A stretch of DNA of 64,000 nucleotides from Polydactylus sextarius (lineage: Eukaryota > Chordata > Actinopteri > Polynemidae). Made by a program: the position numbers and the translations under genes. The notes under the pieces were generated by a model. That model searched no databases, had not been told where the DNA came from, and saw nothing but the letters and a program-made list of their open reading frames with translations. This document shows positions 11,427 to 23,100 of the stretch, one piece after another (the first letter of the stretch is position 1; every line of letters starts with the position of its first letter). Location: the NCBI GenBank assembly GCA_016801845.1, contig CM028908.1, positions 19,417,047 to 19,481,046 on the forward strand, written 5' to 3'.

Positions 11427-14372
11427 TCACCATTTCTTGTTCCGAGGCTTCAGCTCCTCGGCAGCGTTCCTCAGGAAGATGTAGTTCTTTTTCTGGGGGT
11501 TGTAATACTCATGGCCCTGAGGGATTGAGAATACCAGTCAGTGACCATAGAACTGGAATAATCATTCTGGATAAAATAACTTAACTGGAATAATCAGAAG
11601 TCTAGAAACCAGAATGAAGGGACAAGATTTGTAAATCCATTCACATCATTAATAAAGATTTTAACTCCTACCTTTGACCAGTCGTAACTGGAAGCATACG
11701 CAAAGATGTTGCCATTGTGGTTGAAGCAGCAAGCTGTAATGGGCTGGTCAAGCTGCTCTGATGTCTTCAACTTGGTACGAGCATCTTTGTCCCAGAAACT
11801 GAAGCGTCCGTCTGAGCCGACAGTAGCCAGTGTGCCATGGACAGGATGGAAGGAGATGGCGTTCACCTGATGGGAGAATATGGAAGTTAGTGGGTGAGAA
11901 GTGACGTGTGAGGCCATATTCACATTAAAGCTGATTTCAGATACTGATCTCTGTACTAAAGTAAACATTTCTTTTCACTGGAGATGTGACTTGGCATATG
12001 AGGAAACGCACAGGTGTAATTTTAACTGTAGTGTAGCTGGTTCCCAGAAATACATTGTTTTTTTTTAGTCACATCAGACTTTTTCTCTCTATGACAAAGA
12101 GAATTACCGCTGTGGAAAATATATCTCATAAAACACCACAGCAGACTCTAGACAATCCACAAACAAGAATAATTTGTCTTTGTTCTCATAACAATACAGG
12201 CTAATAAAAAATTATTTGTTTACTTCTATTTTTACTTCTTTAAAATCAACAGTGTCAAATAATCAGAACAACTTACAGCATAGATGTCCTGCGGAGTGGT
12301 TGTGTTGGTTCCATTGGACCTGTGGCACTTGAAGGTGAAGTTGTCTTTGGCTCTAAAAGACAAAAGCACTCATGTTCTTTTTTTGCTACGAGCTTTAACA
12401 GAGGGATCAAAGTCTTATTTGGTTCTGTAAATTAAGTTGTAATCAAGTATGTTTGCACTTTACTGAATTAAAGAAACACCTATAGTGACAGATAGATACA
12501 TCCCTAGTAAAAAATAATCAAATAATCATTGTTTCAAGACTCACGGGTTTGGAGGGTTGATATAGTGGATGGCCACTCGACCCTCGATGCTTCCCAGCGC
12601 AAAGCCTGTGGGTTTGTTCTGCTTGTCCTTGAATATGGCAACACAGCGGTGCTGCGAGGCAGAAAAGCACATTAGATCAAAAGGTCAATGTGCATAAAAA
12701 TATGAAACATCTTTCTTTATTCTTATTGTCAAAGAAGATTAATCCGCTTGCAGTTGAAAAACAATGGGTTAGGAGTCACATTGTAGAGACAATGAAAAGC
12801 TAACACTTAATGTCACTTTGTATTCACCTGATGTTTGAGAGGGGAATCTATTCTGCGAAATTCAGAGGGCTGGTTCTCCAGCTGGTACACTATCAGGCCT
12901 CTCTCAGCTGTGGCAACCACTGCCATGGGGTAAACCTACAGAACAGGTTTAGGATGGTAAATAATACATAAAAAAAAAACAGCTTAATAAAAAATCCAGT
13001 CTGTAAACATAAACAATAAATACGTCATACACGGAAACTACTTACAACATCTGCACAGTAGCATCTTTCTGGCATCTGCAGAGACATCATAGGATTGGGA
13101 GAGCGGGTGTCCCAGAACTGAAGAGACAAACAGAGAAGATGTGATTTTCCTCATTGTTACATTAAGCTCTGCAAAGTTTGACTGACTGATTCCTTGCGTA
13201 AAGTTATGTGTCTGCAGAAGCACATCGGGAATGAAAACTGAATCTAGGTCGTTACAAAGTGACAAAACACTGATGAATGTGAGATAAGTCCCATGTTTCT
13301 GCTTTTGTAGAGATAAGTATTTTTTTCTAGCCATAATTACTTGTTTTGTATCTAGACACCTCTTACTAGCTTGTGTTTCTTAATATTAAATACTGAATAG
13401 AATTAAACTTCTATAATGACTGTATTTCTCTAAAATGTTTTCCTTTACAAACGTGTTGTACCTTCAGTGTTTTGTCCCAGCTGCCAGTCATGATGCAGCT
13501 GTAGTTAGGGGCTTTTATCCAGTGGATTGCTTTGATCGGGCCATCATGCTGAGAAAACAAATGGTGAGAGGTCTTAGTTAACTCGATTTCATTCTTATGA
13601 CCACATAGCTAATTTGGTGGCTCTCATCTAACCTGTGCAATCTGCATTGCTTGATTGCTGTTCAGATCCCACATCTTGGCTGTTTTGTCACAGGAAGCAG
13701 TAAACACTTTACTCCCGTCCTGGTTTAAGAGAACAGTAGATCATAAATTATTCGTTAAACCAGCACACAGCATTTACTGAAGGGCTGAAACAACTTGGCA
13801 TGATGAAACCTACATCACTCCAACATGCATCCAGCACTGGACCTGTGTGCATCTGCTGTGCTTTAGGGACAGTCTGTCCATTGTCCTGTACCTCCCAGCA
13901 CCGAACCTGAGGTCAGATTATACAACAGTATTAAAATGTGTGAAATAAATACATAATACAATCCTTATGTAGCAGTAGATGTGCCTCTCAGCTTCACTCA
14001 AATCCAATATTACAATAATAACACAATAGTTTAATATTACGTTTAACTACAAACAAAATAAAAAACTCACATCATTGGCCCAGGATCCTCCAATGAGGAA
14101 GTTTCCTGGCATGGTGGGTGGACTGAACGCCAGGCAGCTGATGCTGTCATCTGGAGGTGAAGTTACTTCAACATCCTGTGGGACAGGGCCATGAATAAAA
14201 AGGAAAATATGTTTCAATGTCTCATTGTAGCTATTTAAAATAGACATGGCAAATAGTTTTCTCCTGTACTCCTGTGGTTTACCTTCATGGGATTATGACT
14301 GTCTGTTGTTGTGCTTCCAAAGACACCGGTCCCTCCTGTGCCAAACCCAGAGCTCGTCCCAAATAAACTCAT
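11427..14372 (-). CDS. rae1: mRNA export factor RAE1 (WD40), 11 coding exons
   Basis: Coding exons, minus strand: 14283-14372, 14071-14175, 13814-13906, 13633-13719, 13462-13548, 13046-13117, 12828-12935, 12545-12651, 12277-12352, 11672-11866, 11427-11516. All join in frame to 369 aa (human RAE1 is 368). The protein starts [20 protein letters not shown], then runs through the seven-bladed WD40 propeller ([30 protein letters not shown] and similar blades), and ends KPRNKKW. Known role: binds the GLEBS motif of NUP98 at the nuclear pore, takes part in mRNA export and, with BUB proteins, in spindle-checkpoint control. The final Trp is one residue more than I expect from mammals. An acceptor at 14402-14403 suggests that the ATG exon is preceded by at least one noncoding exon toward 15.1 kb. 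rae1 is head to head with bmp7. Confidence 0.96.
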
Positions 14373-17196
14373 AGTGCATTAACGTTGTTTCCAATGTTAA
14401 CCTGAAGCACAGGACAGAGGCACCGTGTAATTCAATATTAGACCAAACAAACAGTGGATGTCGTTTTCAAATCCAACGACATGGTAAGAAGTCAAATCAA
14501 GTTCGCGTGACATCAAGTTGATGACAAACAAACTGACCGTAGGGTTTAATCAAACTGTGTTTGATACTTATCGTCTAACGTTATATTATTAGACTGCTTT
14601 ACATTTGCTAACAGACCTTTATCATGGCACCAACGAGTTAAAGAACAGAGGACGTTAACTCGACTAATGTAAATCCAAAGCGTTGACATTTGACAAGTAG
14701 CTGAGAAGCTAACAGTGTCGCTAACTCCGTCAGTTACCGCCTCTAGCTTCTAAGTAACGGATAGTTACAGTGTTAACATGAGTACATGTATACATTTTAA
14801 CCGTGTGTCGTATTTAAATTAACCGCGAGCCAATATGCTACTAGTTTAACCATTATTTTTGTCAGAAAATAGGGAAAACCCAATGTTGGCTAACGTTAGC
14901 TTAATCAGTTTCTGAGACCATCAACCGTGCCCGGTAACTTTCCTGTGCAACAGCATTTTCAAACACAACATCTAAACACAGCGGGATCTATTTACCACAC
15001 CGCTTTATAATTACATAAATACACATACCCCAGATGTGTTTAGCCCGTGGTTGTAATGAAAACGGTTATCGCTGAAAATGCCCAAATAAATTGGCGCAGG
15101 AGAAATGTGGCGCTTGTTCTTCGGTGCGTCGCGCTTTGATGACGTAACAAAACCCGGGTTAAAAAAAAATGCCGGACGGTTTCAAAAACTGACGCATGGA
15201 GGCAGTGCGTGACAAAAAGTAACTTTACTGTTCATCGACGTGTGTGGATGCTGCTCTCACACAATGCGTGAGTTCGTGTCTGTTGTCAGTTTATTCCAGC
15301 AGGACTGCTCGGGGCCAGGAGAGAAAAATGGAGGTTGTTGTGAGTTCATAGCTTCTTCATAGATAGTACAACGCATATAAAGAGTGTGTGTTTCAGACGT
15401 ATTAACTGCCAAGGAGCAGCATCATTTGGCGCACGAGGCATAGAAACACTATAAAAGTTATGAGACTTAAAAACATATTTCTACCTGAAATGTAAAAGTA
15501 TGAAGCAGCATCTAGATGGAAAGTCACACAATTATGTATATTGATAACCATTTAAACTTAGATTTTATTACTTCACTAGACAACATATTCAACTGTTTAT
15601 ATGATTTACTATTTAGGAGCATGATGGAATCTAATATAAACTAATACTATCTAACAGATTGACTAAACAAACCTAGTTCAGTCTTATTTGTGTATTTCTG
15701 CTTTAAAACCATACAAGACAGTATGGTTATAGCTCTAGTGGATGATATAATCAGTAATTTGTTTTGTAATCTTTTTTTTTTTTTTTTTTTTTTTGCTTAC
15801 ATGAAGTTACAGTCCTGCCAGTTAGAGGACCTGTTGACATGCATCCCCCCAGCTGAAGTGTCCAGGAGCAAAACAGATTTTTACAGTCTTAAACAGTTAC
15901 CATTAAAGAAGCAGTAAGGTTTACAAATGTTTGCAGTGGATGGGGTGGGCACTTGAGTTTCTTGAGTCATGAGTCATGTAAAGTGACCTTTGCTGGGGGA
16001 AAAAGCATTTTTCTCCAGCGCTAATGTAAGCTTGAATTATGTTTTTTTTTTGGGGGGGCGGGATAATTTCATTGTGAATGAATTTGTTTTATAGGTTGTT
16101 CCAGTCATCCAATTTATCCGTAGAAGGAACATAAAAATAGTGGCGATGAAACAGGAAAGTACATTAGCAAAAGGGACATTTCAGTTTAGTTGCCATGACA
16201 CATTAACCTCAACCCTGGAGTTTTATGTGTTGATCCAGTCACTGTTGTCCTCAAACCAGAGCAGAGCACATGTTTAATGTGTCTTTAAGTGTTGGATTCT
16301 TTCTTTGTCATTCATCGCCTGCTCTCCACCCACATTAACTCTATTAAAGCAGTTGCAGTGCAGTGCTTTACGCATTGTTCAGAGTAATTCATAGGGGCCG
16401 CTGGCATGTCCCTTCATGTACCTGGGCTGCTGCTGCTGATGATCACTCAGACCCCTTAGCAATTAGGGTGGGCCTGAGTTTATTGTTTGAGTTCAAAGGT
16501 GTCTGCATTGAAGAAGGGATTATGGGATTTCCCCTTTTTTACCTTGAGACTGATCATTTTGTGTAGGAGTATCTCCATGTGCACAGTACCAATAAATCTA
16601 ACCTGCCCAGATCTGTTAGGACCAAAATAACACACAAGATGTGAAAATAAGAGTACCCGATCTTTGATGTTATAACGTGGCTGCCAGACATGCAGAAAAA
16701 AGAGAGAATTCCATGGAAAAGAATCAGGTTGGTAATTAAAATGATGCCACTTTTATCAATGGCCAAACAATTATGTCCAAACAAAGGAGGCAGCGATGGG
16801 ACACTTGACTTTGAAAGGTTAATACCCCACCCATCTTATTATCAAGAGAGAGACGTGCACTTCATGAAAGGACTCTGATCCATTCTCACCCTACGTTTCA
16901 TTGCCCGACTCCTACACACTGTCCCAGTCACCACAGTCTTGGTTTATCCCATTCTGAACCGTTCCTGCCCCTCCCCTGACACAGCCTCGATAAAATCCAT
17001 TCCCAAGGAGCGCACGGCAGGATCAGGCGGTGTGCGACGGCAGATGATGAGGGCATGATCTCCTGAGTTGATAGCGGACAGTGTGTTTTACCTTCCCACA
17101 TGAAGGTGGACTCTGTCTAAGAGAGCAGCATCTCCAGTCTTATCTTTTCGACTTGTTAGAGCCGCGCGTAAAAAAATAAATAAAAATTGTGTTAAA
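14373..17196. promoter_or_regulatory. Shared upstream region of rae1 and bmp7
   Basis: The 2.8 kb between the two start codons. On the rae1 side, 15060-15180 is GC-richer and holds a CRE/ATF-like TGACGTAA at 15140-15147, so the rae1 start probably lies there, with a noncoding first exon spliced to 14401. A poly-T run sits at 15772-15794 and a G-run near 16050. The bmp7 side has no clear TATA box; GATAAAATCC near 16988 is a weak candidate. I see no SPO11 exon here. Confidence 0.5.
15140..15147. promoter_or_regulatory. CRE/ATF-like site, rae1 promoter
   Basis: TGACGTAA is a one-base variant of the palindromic CREB/ATF site TGACGTCA, in the GC-rich block about 770 bp upstream of the rae1 ATG. 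Position fits a housekeeping promoter; activity is inferred. Confidence 0.4.
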
Positions 17197-20100
17197 ATGG
17201 TAACAAGCGCCTTGGCGACAGCAATGACCCTCTTGTCTTGGGTTTGCTGCGTTTTGGCCACGCAGGTTGCCTTTTCCAACTTTTCCATGGACAACGATGT
17301 GCGCTCCAGCTTCATCCAGCGGCGGCTGCGGAGCCAGGAGCGCAGGGAGATGCAGCGGGAGATCCTCTCCATCCTGGGGCTGCCGCATCGTCCGCGGCCG
17401 CACGTCCACACCAAACACAACGCTGCGCCGATGTTCATGCTGGACTTGTACAACACCATTTCTACAGATGCCGAGCCGCACAGATACTCTTATTACAAGC
17501 CCGTTTTACCGACCCAGGCCTCCCCCATGGTGACCCCTCAGGACAGCCGCTTCCTGGATGATGCAGATATGGTGATGAGTTTTGTCAACCTCGGTAAGTT
17601 TTGACTTTTGGAAATCCTTTTCAATTTATAGAGAGTATAACTTATATTAGACAACACAGAGTGAATGCGTATTGACTTGGTAGCATTAAAACATCTATTT
17701 AATTATATTTTTATTTATAAGAGGATATATTGTGTCTGTGTGAAAAGCTGGACTGTCAGAATCAGGCCAGCAAAACTGCTGTCAAAATTCAGCTCCTTTC
17801 ATTTAATCAATGGCCACAAAATAATATCCTAACAAATGTTTGGAGAGAAACAGAATTAAGTTATAAAACTGTTAAAACTGTACAAGACGTATTAAAGTTA
17901 TTCTGTCTTTGTTTATGAGTTGATCAACTTATGGATCAAAGGTTTAAATGTCTGTTTTTTGTGTTGTTGTCAAATCCTTTACAGCTTCTTCACTGATTGA
18001 GTTCATGTGTCATTGAGGAAGCTTCTGTATCTCTGATATTGTGGTTTTTTAAGGTCACTTTCTTCACTTTAAATCAGGTATCATGCATAGCAAACTGTAA
18101 ATGTTATGATAACATACTTGTATCTGATTTCTCTAGAATCTCTTCAAAGCTTCGAAGGAGAGGCTTTAGCTTGGCTTTGTTTCGCATGACTGGGAATTGA
18201 ACAGGCATTTCTAAATCCCTGTGGAGTGAGAGACAAGTTGATTTAGTTCAAGATACAAACTGCATCTAAACACATGCTATTGCTGTATTAATCTCTGTTG
18301 TTTCAGGTGTGCCTGTGTTCCTGCATGTACGTCTGTTTGTATGTTTGTTTGGGTGGTTTAGATCATTGGGGTCACAGGTGTGAGTTTGGACTTATTCGGA
18401 CATTATTGAATATATAAAAGGCAGCTCCCGCCTCTGTTTCCCTTGGAGATCCCATGGCAGCTCTGATATCACTATAGTGAAACAGGCAGATGGCACAGTG
18501 CCTGTGGCTCTTATCCGGATGTGGTTACATCCAAAATCAACCCTTGTCCTCTTGTCCAACTCATCCAACTCTTGTCCAACTTGTCCAAGCCTTAAGGCTT
18601 GAACGGGAATTATAGGTCAACTACATGAGGTTAAGTTTGTTCGTCTCAGTTGCATCTCTGAGAAACATTAAACCATGTGTTTGCCATTGAGATTGAACCA
18701 GAGGCTTTAAATAAAGAACTATGTACAGTCATTTTTTTTAATCATCCTATAATCGTGTGGCTAATACTAAACTTATGGAACCTATAAAAAAAATCTGAAA
18801 TGCATAACATAACATTTTACTTTATTTTCTCAGTCGTGAACTTTTAACTGATGGTTTTTAGCTAATGAGAGTTGGAAACATTGTTTCTAAAAACCAGTAA
18901 CAGATTTATGTGTTTCCACATCAGAAAACTTTAAAGGGGAAGGAAGAAAAAAAAAAAAAAAATAGGGTGACACAATGAGCATGTATTATTTATTTCTCTT
19001 TAAAAACCCAAACCCACCACGGTCTCCTGTGCTGATGATGAGTTTTAGCTCGTGCTACCACATTGTGCTGGAGTGGCTCTTACTTGGTGGTCCCAGGATG
19101 ATCGCTTCAAGACCAAACTGGATAATTTCCTCTCCAAAGACCACAGCTTCCAATGTGAGGGAGAGCCGGCGTATGCATTTAGGTATACAGTGCAGGTGAA
19201 CAGAGAATAATCTATATAAATCAGTCACATTTTCTCAGTAAGGAAAAAGAAATCCAGCTGCTCTTCTCCTATCATTTGTTAGATAGTATTTCAGAGCTTC
19301 TATATGTGACACTACCGCACTCATGCTCCTACATGTTTATTTCTGTTGGTATGCCAAACCACAGGTCGTACTCCAGAATCACTAGAAAAGGACATTGGTC
19401 TCATTGTCATGCAACATTACAGAAGGCAGCTGCACATTTACAATTTGTTTTATGCTGTGGTTTACAAATAAAGGGACTGAACGTAGAGGCTGACGCCTGA
19501 CTTTGCTGTCGTAACTGTTGTGTTGCTCTCACATGTCGACTCGAGGCAAGTACACATGCGTTCATTATGGGCTATTTTGCATTGGCCACAACACACCTGC
19601 AAAGCATGGGAAAAGGCTTAATGACCAGAAATGTCACTGGTTTTCATTTAAGAAAAAAAAAAAAAAAGAACGAGTGCAAACAGTTGCAGGAATGATCGTT
19701 TCACTGAAGAACAGAAGGACCATTGTGAGCAGGAAGAAATGTGTTTGTCCTTGCTAAGCTGATCTGTAGGTAGTATAAGGGGATCATACGAAGCATTTCT
19801 TTTGGCCCCGGCAAAAAATCTCATTAACTTTCTCATTATTTATACATCCAAGCTCAAGATAATTACTTTCGTTTTATACTTAATCTCCTGTTGTTATTGC
19901 ACAGCGTCCCATTGATGTGATATTTATCACCTCTCGACAGAAGATTTATAAAAAGGCACAACATTTATTTCACAAAGGCTTCAGCTATAAATACGTCGGC
20001 ATTGGTCGTGGACATTTTCTAAAAGGGGAGAAAATGTTATGCAGTGTGATGTTTACAACTAACATTAAATTGTTACAAAATTGGAGTAATAATGCACAAA

Positions 20101-23100
20101 CCTATTATGGTTTCATCATTTAAAATGCATTGTAATGTGTCATAAAACCACCCAGGCTGATTTGTCAAAAAAAAAAAATCTCTCCTTTACTATGAAATTG
20201 CGATAGGTTAATGATAGCTCCGTGACTGTGTGGCCCTGCAGTGTCAGAAAAAAATCTGAAGTGTTGAAATGCCTCCCAGAAGGAAGTTTGCATATCTGAG
20301 GTCTGATCTCTGCAGCTAATGGTCTCTAACGTAAACACACCAAGTCCTTACAAGCAATTATTGCTATCATAAAAACACCCCTCGTTCCCTTCCAGCATTT
20401 AATTGCGGTCAAACAAATGACTCGCAGGGTTCAGAATGCACTGCTCTTAACGATGAACGGTTTGTGTGTGTTTTTGTGTTGTTAGAAGTGATTTTAGAAG
20501 ACTGTGAGCCCATGTGTGTGCGTGTGCTTTCGTGAAAAAAAAAGTGCAGTTTGTAGTGTTGGGGCACTGTGTATATGGGTGTTATGTGTACTGAAACAAT
20601 AGTGGGCCGTCAGTAGAAATGCAGGGTGATGTCATGATGATGTCATGGTGTGTGCCACCAGGCAGGATGTGTTTAAAGTGGCTAATCGGTGCTCTGCACA
20701 CCTTCAGCAGAGACCTCCACTGCTCTTTCCAAGGACAAACACATTGACTAAACGTTGTAAAAACATGACAGTGGAAACCCTCGGGGAGCTTTGGGGTCTT
20801 TCTGACCACCGTTCTCTTGGAAACTCTGAGCGTCAGAGGGCTTCAGCTGGATCAGGGCGGGGATGGAAACCCCACTGTGCAGCTACTGCTGCCTCACTTT
20901 ATCCTCTACAATCAGAATGAAATCACTGGACGGTAATAGATGGCAAAATGATCAGGGAGGTGTGGGTGGCACAGACTCTGGTAGTTAAATCACACATGAA
21001 TTTGTGTGGCTCTCTATACTTTGTGTGAGTGTGTTTGTAAAAGCATGCTGGCTGCTGTGGTTTTCCGGGCCGTGCCTTAACAGGCCTTTTCTTGTGGTCA
21101 GCACATGTGTGCAGTTTAAACAGAGAACCAAACTGGGCCCTGAGTGTGTTTTTTTCTCCCCCTACTTTGGCATGTATGGCAGACTCGACTTAAGTGATGT
21201 TTAGATCAATCACTTCACTTGTGGAAGCCGTATTTTTCCTATTTCTGACAGTGTTTCCGAGATGTGGGCAGAGCGACACACATCAGAGAATTCTTTGACT
21301 CAACGTCAGTTTTGACAGATATTGTAGCTGCCGACTGTTTTACCATCTGATTGTACTCAGCGGTTTGCTTTTTCCATGAATGTACAAACTTTCCCCGTGA
21401 GGTACAGAAACATTATTTCACTGTGTGAGTGTCAGTCGGGGCGGAAAACAGTCAACCATTAATCACAGTGGTATCACAGTTGGGTAGACTATAGTTGGAA
21501 AATTTTGATGAAACACGAGTCTCAATTAATGGTTGATTTACAGCATCTGATTTCAGTCTCTGTGCCAGAAAACCACCTGTTCTTCACGTCTGCTGTACAT
21601 ATATCCTCTTCTCTGTCTTCCTCTGATAGTGGATCAGGATCAGGATCTTCTCTACCAGCAGCAGCGAAGAGAGTTTCGTTTTGACCTTTCCCGTATCCCA
21701 GAGGGAGAGGCTGTCACAGCAGCAGAGTTTAGGATTTACAAGGATTTCATCCAGGAACGACATGAGAATGAAACTTTCAGGGTCAGCATCTACCAGGTCC
21801 TCCAAAACAGGTATGGCTATTTTATTTTCAGCATTTTACCGTTTCTGATTTTTACTGGATAATTCATTAAAAAAAAAAAAACACATAATGTAGTTCTGTT
21901 CACGAATAGATCTGTGCTTATCTTGAGAAATCGGGACACTGCCTGTAGTAAAACATCACAAATCTAATTGCATTTCATTAGCCTCAGCTGCATGCTAACA
22001 TGCTAAATTAAGAGATTAACGTGATAGACATTCATGAATTAAACCTAAACAATGAAATTCTAGTCATCTCTGTTGTATTGGGATGGTGTCATTTAAGGAA
22101 AAATGGCCCTTTAAATCTTTTTCTCAAGTCACCTGTAAAGTCTTTGCTACATGTGTATTAGTGACATAGTGAACATAAACAATCTATAACTCTGTATGTT
22201 CTGTGAAAACTGGTTGTATTGCTGCTCTACGTTCACACTGATCAGTCTGCTCCGCTTGTGTTCGTCTACATTTCCCTGCAAGTTATTTCTGCTGATGTTG
22301 CTGTCAGCACTGTAGCTGTTGACACAGACATTAGAGTCAATTACAGAAACACAGTGGTTCTCTCCAGAGCAAGTTTACTCTCACATCAGTCAGAGCAGGA
22401 CTGTCCTCAGGAGACCTGTATTTATAACACACAGCTCTGACCACAAATAACACTCTGAACCCCTCACACCGTCATTTCACTCTCCCTGTCACACAGGTAG
22501 TTATCCCTCCATGTTTCTGTTTGTTTGATGGTCTGTAGCTCTGGTTCGTCTGTCAGTCTGCCAGCTTCTACACCTTTGTTGTGTTTCAAACCACATCTTC
22601 AATTTGGATTCTGCTGAAGAATATTTTTACCTGTCTTGAGTGAACAGTGCCACATTAACCAGGACAGAAAAAGTTGTGTGAAAGCATTTAATTTACATCC
22701 TTCATCGGTGACAGTAGGACTGATGATGGTGTTAAGGGCAACACCATTGTCATTCACAGACAGACAAAGGCCACTACAGACGAGCAGGCAGCAGGACGTC
22801 TGAAGTAAAGAGACGTCTGCCTGAGGGTCTGAAACTCAATCTGTAAACAAACCTATTGTCTGTGAAATCTGCCCTTAAGACGACACATCAGCGTAGTAGA
22901 CTTTTCTTCTTGGAAGTTAAAGTGCTTCTTTGCTAAACGTTGCTTGCTGTGGGGGGAGTCCATGATTCAGTGTTAACTGTCGAAGGGAATTCACCATGGT
23001 TTGCAAACCAATGTCTTCACGCTGCTTTGTTTTCTGTGGCTAAACTGACTTCTTATCTTTTTTTTTTTACTATTTAAATAGTTTTGTCTTAACCGTCTTC

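Noticed and set aside
17088..17481. Overlapping minus-strand frames opposite bmp7 exon 1
   Set aside because: Shadows of the GC-rich bmp7 exon, whose sense frame has signal peptide and prodomain homology.
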